Shown in pieces: positions 1 through 7,537 of a DNA stretch of 60,417 nucleotides. This DNA comes from Amycolatopsis vastitatis (GTDB lineage: Bacteria; Actinomycetota; Actinomycetes; Mycobacteriales; Pseudonocardiaceae): contig NZ_NMUL01000076.1 in assembly GCF_002234595.1 (NCBI RefSeq), positions 1-60,417 on the forward strand, given 5' to 3'. How positions within the stretch are numbered: position 1 is the stretch's first letter; every line of letters begins with the position of its first letter. The position numbers and the translations under genes are program-made. The notes under the pieces are model-generated. The model saw only the letters and a list, made by a program, of their open reading frames with translations. It was not told the DNA's origin and searched no databases.

Positions 1-1111
1 AGCAGCTGCCGTTGCTGCCGGAGGTGACGTCGTTGAGGTTCCCGGCGTGGGAGTAGGGGTAGGCGGCGGGGGTGTCGGACGCGCCGGGTGTGCCGGCGAG
101 GGCGTAGACCGACGCGATGATCGGCGAGGACGCGCTGGTGCCGCCGTAGACGGCCCAGCCGCTGCCGCCGTAGGTCTGGTAGACCGCGACGCCGGTCTGC
201 GGGTCGGCGACCGCGGAGACGTCGGCGTTGGCGCGCTTGGCGCAGCCGGTGGTCACGTTCTGGAACGAGGGCTTGGCGACGCTGGTCGAGCAGCCGCTGC
301 CGGCGCCGCTCCAGGCCGTCTCGGTCCAGCCGCGGGTGCCGCCGCCCTGGGTCAGGGATGTGCCGCCGACCGCGGTGACGTACTGCGAGGAGGCCGGGTA
401 GCTGATGCCGTAGCCGCTGTCGCCGGTGCTCGCGGTGATCGCGACGCCGGGGTGGTGGAAGTAGCTCGAGTCGGAGGAGTTCTCGCTGCCGTCCTCACTG
501 CCGCCGTAGCTGTTGGAGACGTACTTGGCGCCCATCGAGACGGCGGTGTTCACGGCGGTGCCGAGGTCGGCCATGCTCGGCTGGTTCGCTTCGACGAGCA
601 GGATGTGGCAGTTCGGGCAGATCGCGGAGACCATGTCGACGTCGAGGGAGATCTCGCCGGCCCAGCCGCTGTCCGCGGCCGGGAGAGGACTGCTTTGCCC
701 GTTTTCGTTGACCTTCTTGAAGCAGCCGTTCGCCGTGGTGCAGGCGGGCAGGCCGTAGGTCGATCGGTAGGTGGCGAGGTCGCTTTCGGCGTTGGGGTCG
801 TCGTTGGAGTCCACGATGGCCACTGTCGCGGACGCGGTGCCGCTCGCCGTGAGGTTGTAGGCCGAGCGCAGCCCGGTCGGCCCGAACCCGCTCGGCAGGG
901 CGTTCGGGGTGAGCGCGGCGCGCATGGTGTCGGTTTGGCGTTCGGCGAAACACGTTGCCATGCCGGGCTTCGCGGTCTGGGCGCAGACTCGCGCGGTCGG
1001 GTGGACCGCGGCCGCGGTGGAGGACTGTGCGGTGGCGGGGAGTGCGGGGGCGGTCAAGGCCAGTGCCGCGAAGGCGGCTGTGGCGAGGACTCTTCGGGGT
1101 GAACGACGCAT
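1..1111 (-). CDS. Secreted sedolisin-type (S53) peptidase, 3' end outside window
   Basis: This is the first 370 residues of an exported serine-carboxyl peptidase. The N-terminus (MRRSPRRVLATAAFAALAL, then an Ala-rich stretch to about residue 28) is a signal peptide. The catalytic Glu/Asp pair is visible in GEISLD (E153 and D157, four apart as in sedolisins) and the nucleophile in GGTSASSP (S326). S53 enzymes normally cleave proteins at acidic pH outside the cell. The long pro-domain of kumamolisins is missing, as in many short actinobacterial homologues. The ATG at 1111 is preceded by AGGAG at good spacing. The gene runs off the left edge, so the end of the catalytic domain is unseen. Confidence 0.9.
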   Translation of the reverse strand, partial: MRRSPRRVLATAAFAALALTAPALPATAQSSTAAAVHPTARVCAQTAKPGMATCFAERQTDTMRAALTPNALPSGFGPTGLRSAYNLTASGTASATVAIVDSNDDPNAESDLATYRSTYGLPACTTANGCFKKVNENGQSSPLPAADSGWAGEISLDVDMVSAICPNCHILLVEANQPSMADLGTAVNTAVSMGAKYVSNSYGGSEDGSENSSDSSYFHHPGVAITASTGDSGYGISYPASSQYVTAVGGTSLTQGGGTRGWTETAWSGAGSGCSTSVAKPSFQNVTTGCAKRANADVSAVADPQTGVAVYQTYGGSGWAVYGGTSASSPIIASVYALAGTPGASDTPAAYPYSHAGNLNDVTSGSNGSC

Positions 1112-1162
1112 GGATCACTCCTGGAGAGATTCTGCGAATGGTGGGGCCCCATGGGTGTGCTG

Positions 1163-1190
1163 TTTATACAGCGCCCGGACTCCTACTGAA
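1163..1190 (-). promoter_or_regulatory. Candidate promoter of the S53 peptidase
   Basis: On the minus strand TTCAGT (1185-1190) and TATAAA (1163-1168) are 16 bases apart and about 50 bases upstream of the ATG. They fit a vegetative promoter. Nothing else was recognised in the 325-base gap 1112-1436. Confidence 0.4.
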
Positions 1191-1436
1191 GTCGGTGACC
1201 GATTCGGCACTGTTCGTCCCGGAGGTGAATTCCGCCGAATGCCCGCGGACTAATCGGCTATGTCGTCACGTTCGGCCCCGAACAGGACGAATCGGCTGGT
1301 GACTGCGCCCGACTTTCGTCGTGAACCGCCCGCGACTTTCGTCGGGCCGGGCGTGGTGACCCCTCCTACCTTGGTCGGGCGGCCTGTCTGGAATTCACCA
1401 ACCTGATTCCCGTGAATGGAGATGGTCGCGGCGGTG

Positions 1437-1784
1437 CTATGCCGGAGTGGCGCCTGCTCGGACGCGTTCGCTGTGGTAAGCGACGTCGTCGAGGAGTTCG
1501 GTCACGTGCTCGCCGGCGAGGCGGTAGCTCACGGCGCGGCCGAGCCTGGTGCCGGCGACCAGCCCGGCGGCCCGCAGAATCCCCAGCTGCTGGGACACGA
1601 TCGGTTGGCGCATTCCGATCGTCTGGGCCAGGACGGTCACCGTCAGTGGCCCGTGCCGCAATTGAGCGAGGATCAGCAGGCGGCTCGGTGTGGCAAGCGC
1701 GTGCAGTGTCGCGGCGACGATCCCCGCATTTTCGGCGTCCAGCCGTGCGGTCGACCGACACGCGCCCTCGGCGCCGGATTCCAT
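1437..1784 (-). CDS. ArsR/SmtB-family winged-helix repressor
   Basis: A 115-residue regulator that is almost entirely one ArsR-type winged helix: ATPSRLLILAQLRHGPLTV (residues 31-49) leads into the recognition helix around GMRQPIVSQQLGILRAAGL (57-75), and the wing follows at RLGRAVSYRLA. Family members repress metal-efflux or redox genes and leave DNA when metal binds. No clear Cys/His metal site is visible, so the ligand cannot be named. The start is ATG 1784 or the in-frame GTG nine bases upstream. A metal-permease remnant lies about 600 bases away on the other strand, which suggests the pair once worked together. Confidence 0.85.
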   Translation of the reverse strand: MESGAEGACRSTARLDAENAGIVAATLHALATPSRLLILAQLRHGPLTVTVLAQTIGMRQPIVSQQLGILRAAGLVAGTRLGRAVSYRLAGEHVTELLDDVAYHSERVRAGATPA

Positions 1785-1919
1785 AGTGGACACGATAGCT
1801 GGCGGACAGAGGAAGGTATGAATTATCGTATTCCTATTCTTTGATGGGTCGCGACGAACCGGGCGGCCCTGCCGTTCTTGTAGTGGAACGGGTGCGCAGC
1901 GGAAGTACGGGAGCCTCTT

Positions 1920-2330
1920 GTGACAGCCATCGAGGAAAGCCGGCGCCGAGCCGATCACGAGGACGAGCAATCGGGCTGCCCGTGCGGCTTGTTCGACGCG
2001 GTGGCCGGGTTGTTCGGCATGTGCTGGCAGGTCGCGTTGCCCCTCGGCCTGGCCGACGACGGCTCCGGCTCCCCGCTCCGGCCCAGCGAACGTCGGCTGC
2101 TGGGCCTGCTGGCCGCCGGCCTCACCGACGACCAGGTCGCCCGGGTCCTCGGGGTGAGCCGGCGGACGATGTTCCGCTACCTCGAGAACCTGATGGCCCG
2201 CACCGGCGCGGCCAACCGGTTCCAGCTGGCGCTGCACGCCACCCGCAACGACTGGATCTCCGTTCCCGTCCAGTCCGGCGCGCCCGGTCCGTGCCGCTCT
2301 GAGACTCGCGGGAGGGCCGGACCCGGGTGA
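1920..2330 (+). CDS. Small LuxR-type helix-turn-helix regulator
   Basis: A 136-residue protein starting with GTG. Residues 53-110 form a LuxR/GerE-type helix-turn-helix: LRPSERRLLGLLAAGLTDDQ, then the scaffold and recognition helices in VARVLGVSRRTMFRYLENLM and the usual RTGAANRFQLAL tail. The N-terminal 50 residues hold two cysteines in GCPCG but no recognisable sensor domain. It may be a solo regulator or the output half of a longer protein. It sits between the ArsR gene and the permease remnant. Target genes are unknown. Confidence 0.75.
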   Translation: MTAIEESRRRADHEDEQSGCPCGLFDAVAGLFGMCWQVALPLGLADDGSGSPLRPSERRLLGLLAAGLTDDQVARVLGVSRRTMFRYLENLMARTGAANRFQLALHATRNDWISVPVQSGAPGPCRSETRGRAGPG

Positions 2331-2391
2331 ACCGGATGCCGCCTCCTTCCGTAGACAGTGATGTGGGTGTGAGGGGGTTGCCGGAACCGAT

Positions 2392-2789
2392 GTGCTGGAG
2401 ATCCCCTTGACCGTCACCGAAGAAAATCGGACGCGCCCGCGCGAATCGGGCGACCGGCCGGGCTGGACTTCGATCCGGTCCTCGTCCTCACCCTCGTGGT
2501 GCTCGTGGGGTTCGTGCTGCAGGGGCCGGTCCGCCGGGCGCTGGCCACACCGGCGATGCAGAGCTGGCTGACGGTGTTCGTCGCGGTGGTTGTCCAGGCC
2601 CTGCCCTTCCTCGTCCTCGGGGTGCTGCTGTCGGCGGGTCTCGCGGTGTTCGTGCCGCCGTCCTTCTTCGCCCGCGCGTTGCCGAAACGAGCGGTGCTGG
2701 CGGTGCCGGCAGCCGGGCTGGCGGGGGCCGTCCTGCCCGGCTGCGAATGCGCAGTCGTCCCGGGTGAACGCGGTCAGCTCCCCGCGTGA
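2392..2789 (+). pseudogene. Remnant of a DUF318-type metal permease (PF03773 family)
   Basis: The frame from about 2460 encodes the N-terminal third of a permease: two hydrophobic segments (VLVLTLVVLVGFVLQGPVRR and VFVAVVVQALPFLVLGVLLS) and the family signature LPGCECAVVP at the end. In intact relatives (about 330 residues) this motif is followed by six or more further membrane spans. Here the reading frame ends 10 residues later with unrelated sequence. A likely start (GTG 2392, MLEIPLTVTEENRTRPRE) is in another frame, so a frameshift lies near 2460. The family exports metals or organoarsenicals and is often paired with ArsR regulators. This copy cannot be functional as it stands. Confidence 0.7.
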
Positions 2790-2919
2790 GCGTCGCGTCG
2801 GTGTGATCACCGTGATCGAGTCGTGTGCAGCTTCGGCCGGCGCGAAAGCACATCTGGCTCCGGCTTAGAGGCCGCGCAGTTAGGCCCGTTTAGTGCCCGC
2901 TCCCGGGCATGCCGCTGGT

Positions 2920-3375
2920 CTACGGATGTTGTCGTCGCTCGGTGACGGTGGCGCCGAGCGGGGTGTCGTGCAAGAGTGCTTTCAGAGCCGTGCAGGCCGC
3001 GGTCAAACTGGCGTTGTCGAGTTTCGCGGCGGTGCTGGCGCCGTAACTGCGCTTGACCTGTTTGGCGCGCATGCCGAGTTCCCGGCCCTCGGGGGTCACG
3101 GTGAGCTCCACGCGCCGGCGGTCGTCGGCAGCGGCGCGTCGATCGACCAGGCCGGCAGCCACCATGCGATCGACCAACCGGCTGGGGTGGCCCCCCTCGG
3201 CCACCAGGAGGCCGCCGAGCTCGGCCAGGGACAGCGGCTCCCGCGCCGCCAGCACTTCGAGGGCCTCGGCCTGGGCGGCGGTGATGCCCAGCGGTCGCAG
3301 GAGATCATTGATCTGCCGCTCGGTCTCCCGGGCGGCGGCCTTGAGCAGCAGGCCGAACTCTTCGATCACATGCAC
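2920..3375 (-). CDS. MarR-family transcriptional regulator
   Basis: A winged-helix MarR regulator. Residues 25-90 form the DNA-binding core (LGITAAQAEALEVLAAREPL, then LAELGGLLVAEGGHPSRLVD and the wing DRRAAADDRRRVELTVTPEG), with dimerisation helices at both ends. An ATG at 3426 would give a longer product. The GTG at 3375 is preferred because a perfect inverted repeat lies at 3387-3401, just upstream. It is transcribed away from the epimerase-like gene, with only about 70 bases between them. It probably represses itself and that neighbour; the ligand is unknown. Confidence 0.85.
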   Translation of the reverse strand: MHVIEEFGLLLKAAARETERQINDLLRPLGITAAQAEALEVLAAREPLSLAELGGLLVAEGGHPSRLVDRMVAAGLVDRRAAADDRRRVELTVTPEGRELGMRAKQVKRSYGASTAAKLDNASLTAACTALKALLHDTPLGATVTERRQHP

Positions 3376-3386
3376 GATAACAGTGT

Positions 3387-3401
3387 ATGGTGCTACACCA
3401 T
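3387..3401. promoter_or_regulatory. Candidate MarR operator
   Basis: ATGGTGCTACACCAT is a perfect 6+6 inverted repeat around CTA. It sits in the short, AT-rich gap between the divergent MarR and epimerase-like genes, with a second imperfect repeat (TGCTACAGCA) directly beside it. Confidence 0.5.
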
Positions 3402-3447
3402 TAGATGCTACAGCACTTAATGTCATGCCATCGAAGGAGCGACGACA

Positions 3448-4305
3448 ATGCCCTCAGCCACGCCCGGACACCCCCGCAGCATCACCGTCACCAGCGCCGA
3501 CAGCTCCACCGGACGCCGGCTGCTCACCCGCCTGGCCGACACTCCCGCACACGTGACCGCACTGGTCCGTCAGCGCGTCGAACTGCCCGCGGCGCGGATG
3601 GTCGACGACTGGACCCGCACCAGCGAGGCCGCCGACGCGATCAGTGCCGCCGATGTCGTCATCCACCTCAGCGGCGCCTTCAGTGGCCCGGACTGGCAGA
3701 CTCACCACGACGCGACCGTGGCCACCACCGAACACGTCGCCCGCGCCCTCATGCCAGGCCAACGCCTGCTCTACCTGTCCTACCTCGACGCCGACCCCCA
3801 AGCCTCGAACTGGTACCACCGCGCCAAAGGACTCGCCGAGCAGGCCCTGGCCGACGCGCCCGCCGACTGCGTCATCCTGCGCATCCCGCCCCTCATCTAC
3901 GGCAGCAGCACACCCGGCGCCTTCGAACGGCGCATGCTGCCCACCACGCCCGGCGGGCCGGTCACCGTGATCGGCGACGGCACCCGGCGCTTCCAGCCGC
4001 TCTACTCCACCGACCTGATCAACGCCCTGATCAACGCCTGCACCCACGCCACGCCAGGCACCCACGACCTGACCGGGCCGGACACCCTCAGCGTCGAGCA
4101 GATCGTCCGCAGCCTCAACGGCCCCGACGTCGCCATCGACTACCTGCCCGCCGCCGCCGCGCGGACCATTTCCGCACTGCCCGCCAGCGTCATCGACCTG
4201 TTCACCACGCCCGGCCGCGAACCCGACCCCACACCCACCTGGCGCATGCTCGACCTGACCCCCACCCCCCTCACCGAAATCTGGCCTCCCCACACCTCTT
4301 CGTAG
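3448..4305 (+). CDS. NAD(P)-binding epimerase/NmrA-like protein
   Basis: A 285-residue Rossmann-fold protein of the extended SDR type. The usual N-terminal Gly-rich motif is poor: SITVTSADSSTGRRLL replaces TGATGxxG, so cofactor binding may be weakened. VVIHLSGA (residues 71-78) corresponds to the NNAG-like strand, and YHRAKGLAEQAL gives the YxxxK catalytic pair. Relatives act as nucleotide-sugar epimerases or as NAD(P)-sensing proteins. GAAGGAG precedes the ATG at good spacing. It is divergent from the MarR regulator, which probably controls it. The substrate is unknown. Confidence 0.75.
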   Translation: MPSATPGHPRSITVTSADSSTGRRLLTRLADTPAHVTALVRQRVELPAARMVDDWTRTSEAADAISAADVVIHLSGAFSGPDWQTHHDATVATTEHVARALMPGQRLLYLSYLDADPQASNWYHRAKGLAEQALADAPADCVILRIPPLIYGSSTPGAFERRMLPTTPGGPVTVIGDGTRRFQPLYSTDLINALINACTHATPGTHDLTGPDTLSVEQIVRSLNGPDVAIDYLPAAAARTISALPASVIDLFTTPGREPDPTPTWRMLDLTPTPLTEIWPPHTSS

Positions 4306-4975
4306 GCCCCCGCCGCCAAGGCCTTTGCCGTTCACCGAGGAGCCCCGTGCTGTCCTGCCGTTCTGGCTGAGCGCACCGCTGTAGCAGCAGTTCTCCGCCC
4401 TGCTGCCACAGCGGTCGCACCACCACCCCACCGGCCGTGCACACCGTCCGGCAGATCATGAACGCCTACCGGGCCCGCGTGTGCCGGCGGCCCTGCCGAC
4501 GAGACCGCGTAGTGCTGCGGCGATCGCGACGAATCGCCACGCGCCTATGATCATGAACCGGCATGCGACTAGTGTCCACAATCGACAGTCAATTCGTAAC
4601 AATAATTGGCGAACAGGAGGTGAATTTGGCTGTATGGCAGCGACCTCGGTCCAATGAGGTCATTCTAGACCACAAAGGACATTTGCCAATCAAGGCCTGT
4701 GCGGATCATGCTTCACGACCATTGACAGCGCGCGTACGCCGTCAGCCCGCTGGGGCCGCGAGGGCGACCATCAAGCTGGCTTGATTGCGGACGCTCCTGG
4801 CGGCGACTCGAGCCGCGTATCGGCCGGGTCGAATGGGAGATCGTTGCGGCCGCCGCCGAGGGTTGAGAACGCCGACCTCAGCGAGTCGGCGAGGCGTAAC
4901 CCGCGCGGCATCGATCTGTCAAGCCGGCAGTGCTGAAGCTGGCGGCCGGGCATGAACACGCCGGTAAGCGCCGGA
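4306..4975. other. Gene-poor gap with an AT-rich island
   Basis: No gene is supported in these 670 bases. Bases 4563-4700 are clearly richer in A and T than the surroundings (for example TTCGTAACAATAATTGGCG) and include a good ribosome site, AGGAGG, followed by a hopelessly short frame. This looks like the promoter and first bases of a gene whose body was lost, or imported DNA. Confidence 0.4.
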
Positions 4976-5605
4976 TCAGGGTGCGCGGTGGCCTTGGTAG
5001 CCGAGCACGGCTCCGGCGAAGGTGTCCGCTTCGGCGCACGGATCTCCGTAGGCGTTGAGCTTGGCGTCCCGGGCGTCGGTGACGACGTCGAGAACCATGC
5101 TGTCGGTCACGCCGACGACGACGCGGCAGTGCCCGGCGACGGTCTCGACGTGCACGGCCGGGTAGCTGTGCACCGTCGTCACGTCGAACACCGAGAACGA
5201 GGTCCGGCGGCGGTAGACCTTGTCGAGGCCGCCGGCTCCGACCGACGCACGGTAGGTCAGGGCCGAGGTGTCGGACGGGGTCCAGGAGCACGTCGGACCG
5301 TCGATGCCGGCGGAAGCGGTCCCGGGCCGGGTGATGTAGAAGCGGGTCAGCTGAGCGGCGGGCAGCAGCGCACAGGGGTCGCGTGCGTACGCACTCAGGT
5401 CGAGCGGGTCGCCGGGAATCGGCGGCGACAACGGTGCGGGTGGCGCCGCGGCCGAACAAGCGGTGATCAGAGCGACCGCTCCCAGGAGCGCGAAGAGCTT
5501 CGCCAGTGCGACGCGGGCGCCTGGTCGGCGAGCCTCATCGATCCTGGAGCCGGTAGTGCGCCGTCGCAGCGACAGTGCACCCGCCGGACACGATGACCTG
5601 GACAC
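4976..5605 (-). CDS. DUF3558-type lipoprotein
   Basis: A lipoprotein of about 209 residues. A long charged N-region is followed by a hydrophobic stretch, LAKLFALLGAVALITACS, whose LITAC is a lipobox, so the mature protein is probably anchored outside the membrane through that Cys. The mature part has the DUF3558 pattern: DPCALLPAAQL early, CSWTPSD in the middle, and a paired Cys near the end (GDPCAEADTFAGAVL). The family is typical of Pseudonocardiaceae and has no established function. GTG 5605 was chosen because GAGGAGG stands directly upstream. A perfect 16-bp inverted repeat lies in the gap to corA. Confidence 0.75.
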   Translation of the reverse strand: MSRSSCPAGALSLRRRTTGSRIDEARRPGARVALAKLFALLGAVALITACSAAAPPAPLSPPIPGDPLDLSAYARDPCALLPAAQLTRFYITRPGTASAGIDGPTCSWTPSDTSALTYRASVGAGGLDKVYRRRTSFSVFDVTTVHSYPAVHVETVAGHCRVVVGVTDSMVLDVVTDARDAKLNAYGDPCAEADTFAGAVLGYQGHRAP

Positions 5606-5670
5606 GACCGGTCCTCCTCGGGTGAGTGCAGCTTCTTGCGAAGATAGCCACTCACCGCTGGCAAGGCGCT

Positions 5671-5713
5671 GAGGACGCTGAGAGCGTCGAACCGGACCGC
5701 TCTCAGCGTCCTC
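5671..5713. repeat. Perfect 16-bp inverted repeat in the divergent gap
   Basis: GAGGACGCTGAGAGCG (5671-5686) and its exact complement (5698-5713) enclose an 11-base loop. Both flanking genes are transcribed away from it, so it is not placed as a normal terminator. It could be an operator or a structured leader. Confidence 0.7.
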
Positions 5714-5847
5714 ACAGCAGTTTTCGGAAAGGGTGCGACGAAACCCGTCGGAGTATCCGGGAGTTGACGAAGTGCCGATCACCACGACAGGTCACCTGAT
5801 TTCGCCCGATCGGGACCGCGCGGTGGGCCGCTGATCGGGCGACGGCC

Positions 5848-6819
5848 ATGGCCCACACCCGCGTCTACCGCAACGGCGTGCTCGAAGCCGAAGGGTTCCC
5901 GGTCGCGGCGGTCTCCGACCACCTCGCCGATCCCGCGGCCACCGTCTGGCTGGACTTCTGCGCTCCCACCGAAGCCGATCTCGCGGCGATCAGCGAAGAG
6001 CTCGGCCTGCACCCGCTCGCGGTCGAGGACGCCGTGCACGAGCACCAGCGGGCCAAGCTCGACCGCTACGACTCCCACGCCTTCCTGACCGCGTACTCCG
6101 CGAAGCTCGACGACGCCACCGGCACCCTCGTCGTCTCCGAACTGGCGGCGTTCATTACTGGCCAGGCCCTGGTCACCGTGCGAAAAGACGAGAACTTCGC
6201 GATCGACGCCGTGGCCGCGCGCTGGGACTCGGCGGGGGAGTTGGCCAAGAACGGCGTCGGCTTCCTGCTGCACGGCCTGCTGGACTACGTCGTCGACGGC
6301 CACTTCGAGGTCGTGCAGGCCCTCGACGAGCAAATCGAGCACCTCGAAGACCTCGTGTTCGACGAACGGCCCCGGTACACGGACATGCAACGGCGCTCCT
6401 TCGCCCTGCGCAAGAGCCTGGTGCAGGTCCGGCGGGTGGTCCTGCCGATGCGCGAGGTGGTCAACGCGATCATGCGCCGCGACCTGCACGTCGTCGACGG
6501 CGAGATGCAGCCCTACTTCCAGGACGTCTACGACCACGTGCTGCGCGCCTCGGAGTGGACCGAGTCGCTGCGTGACCTGGTCACCACGATCCGCGAAACG
6601 CAGCTCAACATCCAGGGCAACCGGCTCAACACGATCATGAAGAAGGTCACCAGCTGGGCTGCGATCATCGCCATCCCCACCGCGGTCACTGGCTTCTACG
6701 GCCAGAACGTGCCCTACCCCGGGTTCCAGTCCACCGCGGGGTTCTGGACCTCCACCCTGGTGATCCTCCTTCTTTCCGTCGGCCTGTACCTCTCGTTCAA
6801 GAAACGAGACTGGCTGTGA
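5848..6819 (+). CDS. corA: CorA-family divalent-metal channel
   Basis: A 323-residue CorA-type transporter that would move Mg2+ or Co2+/Ni2+ through a pentameric channel. The cytoplasmic funnel occupies about residues 1-255, with long helices such as LRDLVTTIRETQLNIQGNRL. Two C-terminal membrane spans follow (SWAAIIAIPTAVTGFYGQN and FWTSTLVILLLSVGLYLS), and the chain ends in the usual basic tail KKRDWL. The signature GMN after the first span reads GQN here (YGQNVPYPGF), so ion selectivity may differ from classical CorA. A decayed copy of this gene's 3' end lies at 41101-41350. Confidence 0.88.
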   Translation: MAHTRVYRNGVLEAEGFPVAAVSDHLADPAATVWLDFCAPTEADLAAISEELGLHPLAVEDAVHEHQRAKLDRYDSHAFLTAYSAKLDDATGTLVVSELAAFITGQALVTVRKDENFAIDAVAARWDSAGELAKNGVGFLLHGLLDYVVDGHFEVVQALDEQIEHLEDLVFDERPRYTDMQRRSFALRKSLVQVRRVVLPMREVVNAIMRRDLHVVDGEMQPYFQDVYDHVLRASEWTESLRDLVTTIRETQLNIQGNRLNTIMKKVTSWAAIIAIPTAVTGFYGQNVPYPGFQSTAGFWTSTLVILLLSVGLYLSFKKRDWL

Positions 6820-6853
6820 ACGACTCGCCGCCGACCGCTTGGATGCTGGCCCG

Positions 6854-7537
6854 TCACGGCGTGCCGACGGCGGAGGTGTAGTGGTGCACCGGCCGTCCGG
6901 CGCGGCCGTATTCGAGGTGGAGCTGGATCGCCCCGCGTCGGTGTAGTTCGGTGAGGTAGCGCTGCGCCGTCGGCCGGCTCACGCCCAGCTGGGTGGCGAG
7001 GGCGCTGGCCCCGATGGGGTGGGGTGAGGAGCGGATCGCGTCGAGGATCTTCCGCATGGTCGGGGGCAGTGGCGTCGTCGTGGCCGGTTTGGTGGCCGGG
7101 CCCCGGAGCAGGTTGTACAGCGCGTCGACGGTGGCCTGGTCGGCGACGCCGCTGCCGCTGGTCTGCTGGCGCCAGCGCCGGTAGGCGTCGAGCTGGTCGC
7201 GCAGCTGGGGGAACCCGAAGGGCTTGACCAGGTAATAGACCGCGCCGAGGTGCATCGCGGTGCGCACGGTGTCCAGGTCGCGGGCCGCGGTGATGACGAT
7301 GCAGTCCGGGCCGGTGCCGTCGGCGGAATTGAGCCCGCGCAGGATCGCCAGACCGTCTTCGTCGGGCAGGTAGATGTCGAGCAGCAGCAACTCCGGCTGC
7401 AGCTGCGCTACCGCCTGGCGGGCTTCGGCCGCGGTGTGTGCCTGCCCGACGCAGGTGAAGCCGGGGACCCGGTCGATGCCGGCCGCGTGGATCTTCGCCA
7501 CGCGGTAGTCGTCGTCCACGACGAGTGTCCTGATCAT
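6854..7537 (-). CDS. CitB/DcuR-family response regulator
   Basis: A 227-residue response regulator. The receiver domain fills residues 1-120, with the phosphoacceptor Asp in LLLLDIYLPDEDG and the conserved Lys in YLVKPFGFPQ. The C-terminal part (about 155-220) is a helix-turn-helix, IGASALATQLGVSRPTAQRY, typical of regulators paired with citrate/dicarboxylate sensor kinases. It overlaps the kinase gene upstream by four bases (ATGA), so they are co-transcribed and surely partners. The likely target is the divergent ABC importer, whose promoter region carries repeated CTAAAC-type motifs. Confidence 0.92.
   Translation of the reverse strand: MIRTLVVDDDYRVAKIHAAGIDRVPGFTCVGQAHTAAEARQAVAQLQPELLLLDIYLPDEDGLAILRGLNSADGTGPDCIVITAARDLDTVRTAMHLGAVYYLVKPFGFPQLRDQLDAYRRWRQQTSGSGVADQATVDALYNLLRGPATKPATTTPLPPTMRKILDAIRSSPHPIGASALATQLGVSRPTAQRYLTELHRRGAIQLHLEYGRAGRPVHHYTSAVGTP

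Noticed and set aside
1437..2810. A 457-codon minus-strand frame covering the ArsR gene and more
   Set aside because: Only its last 115 codons are ArsR; the rest is antisense to the LuxR and permease sequences and has no domain.
4563..4784. 73-codon frame in the AT-rich island
   Set aside because: Codon use is unlike a gene and there is no recognisable domain; the start has no ribosome site.
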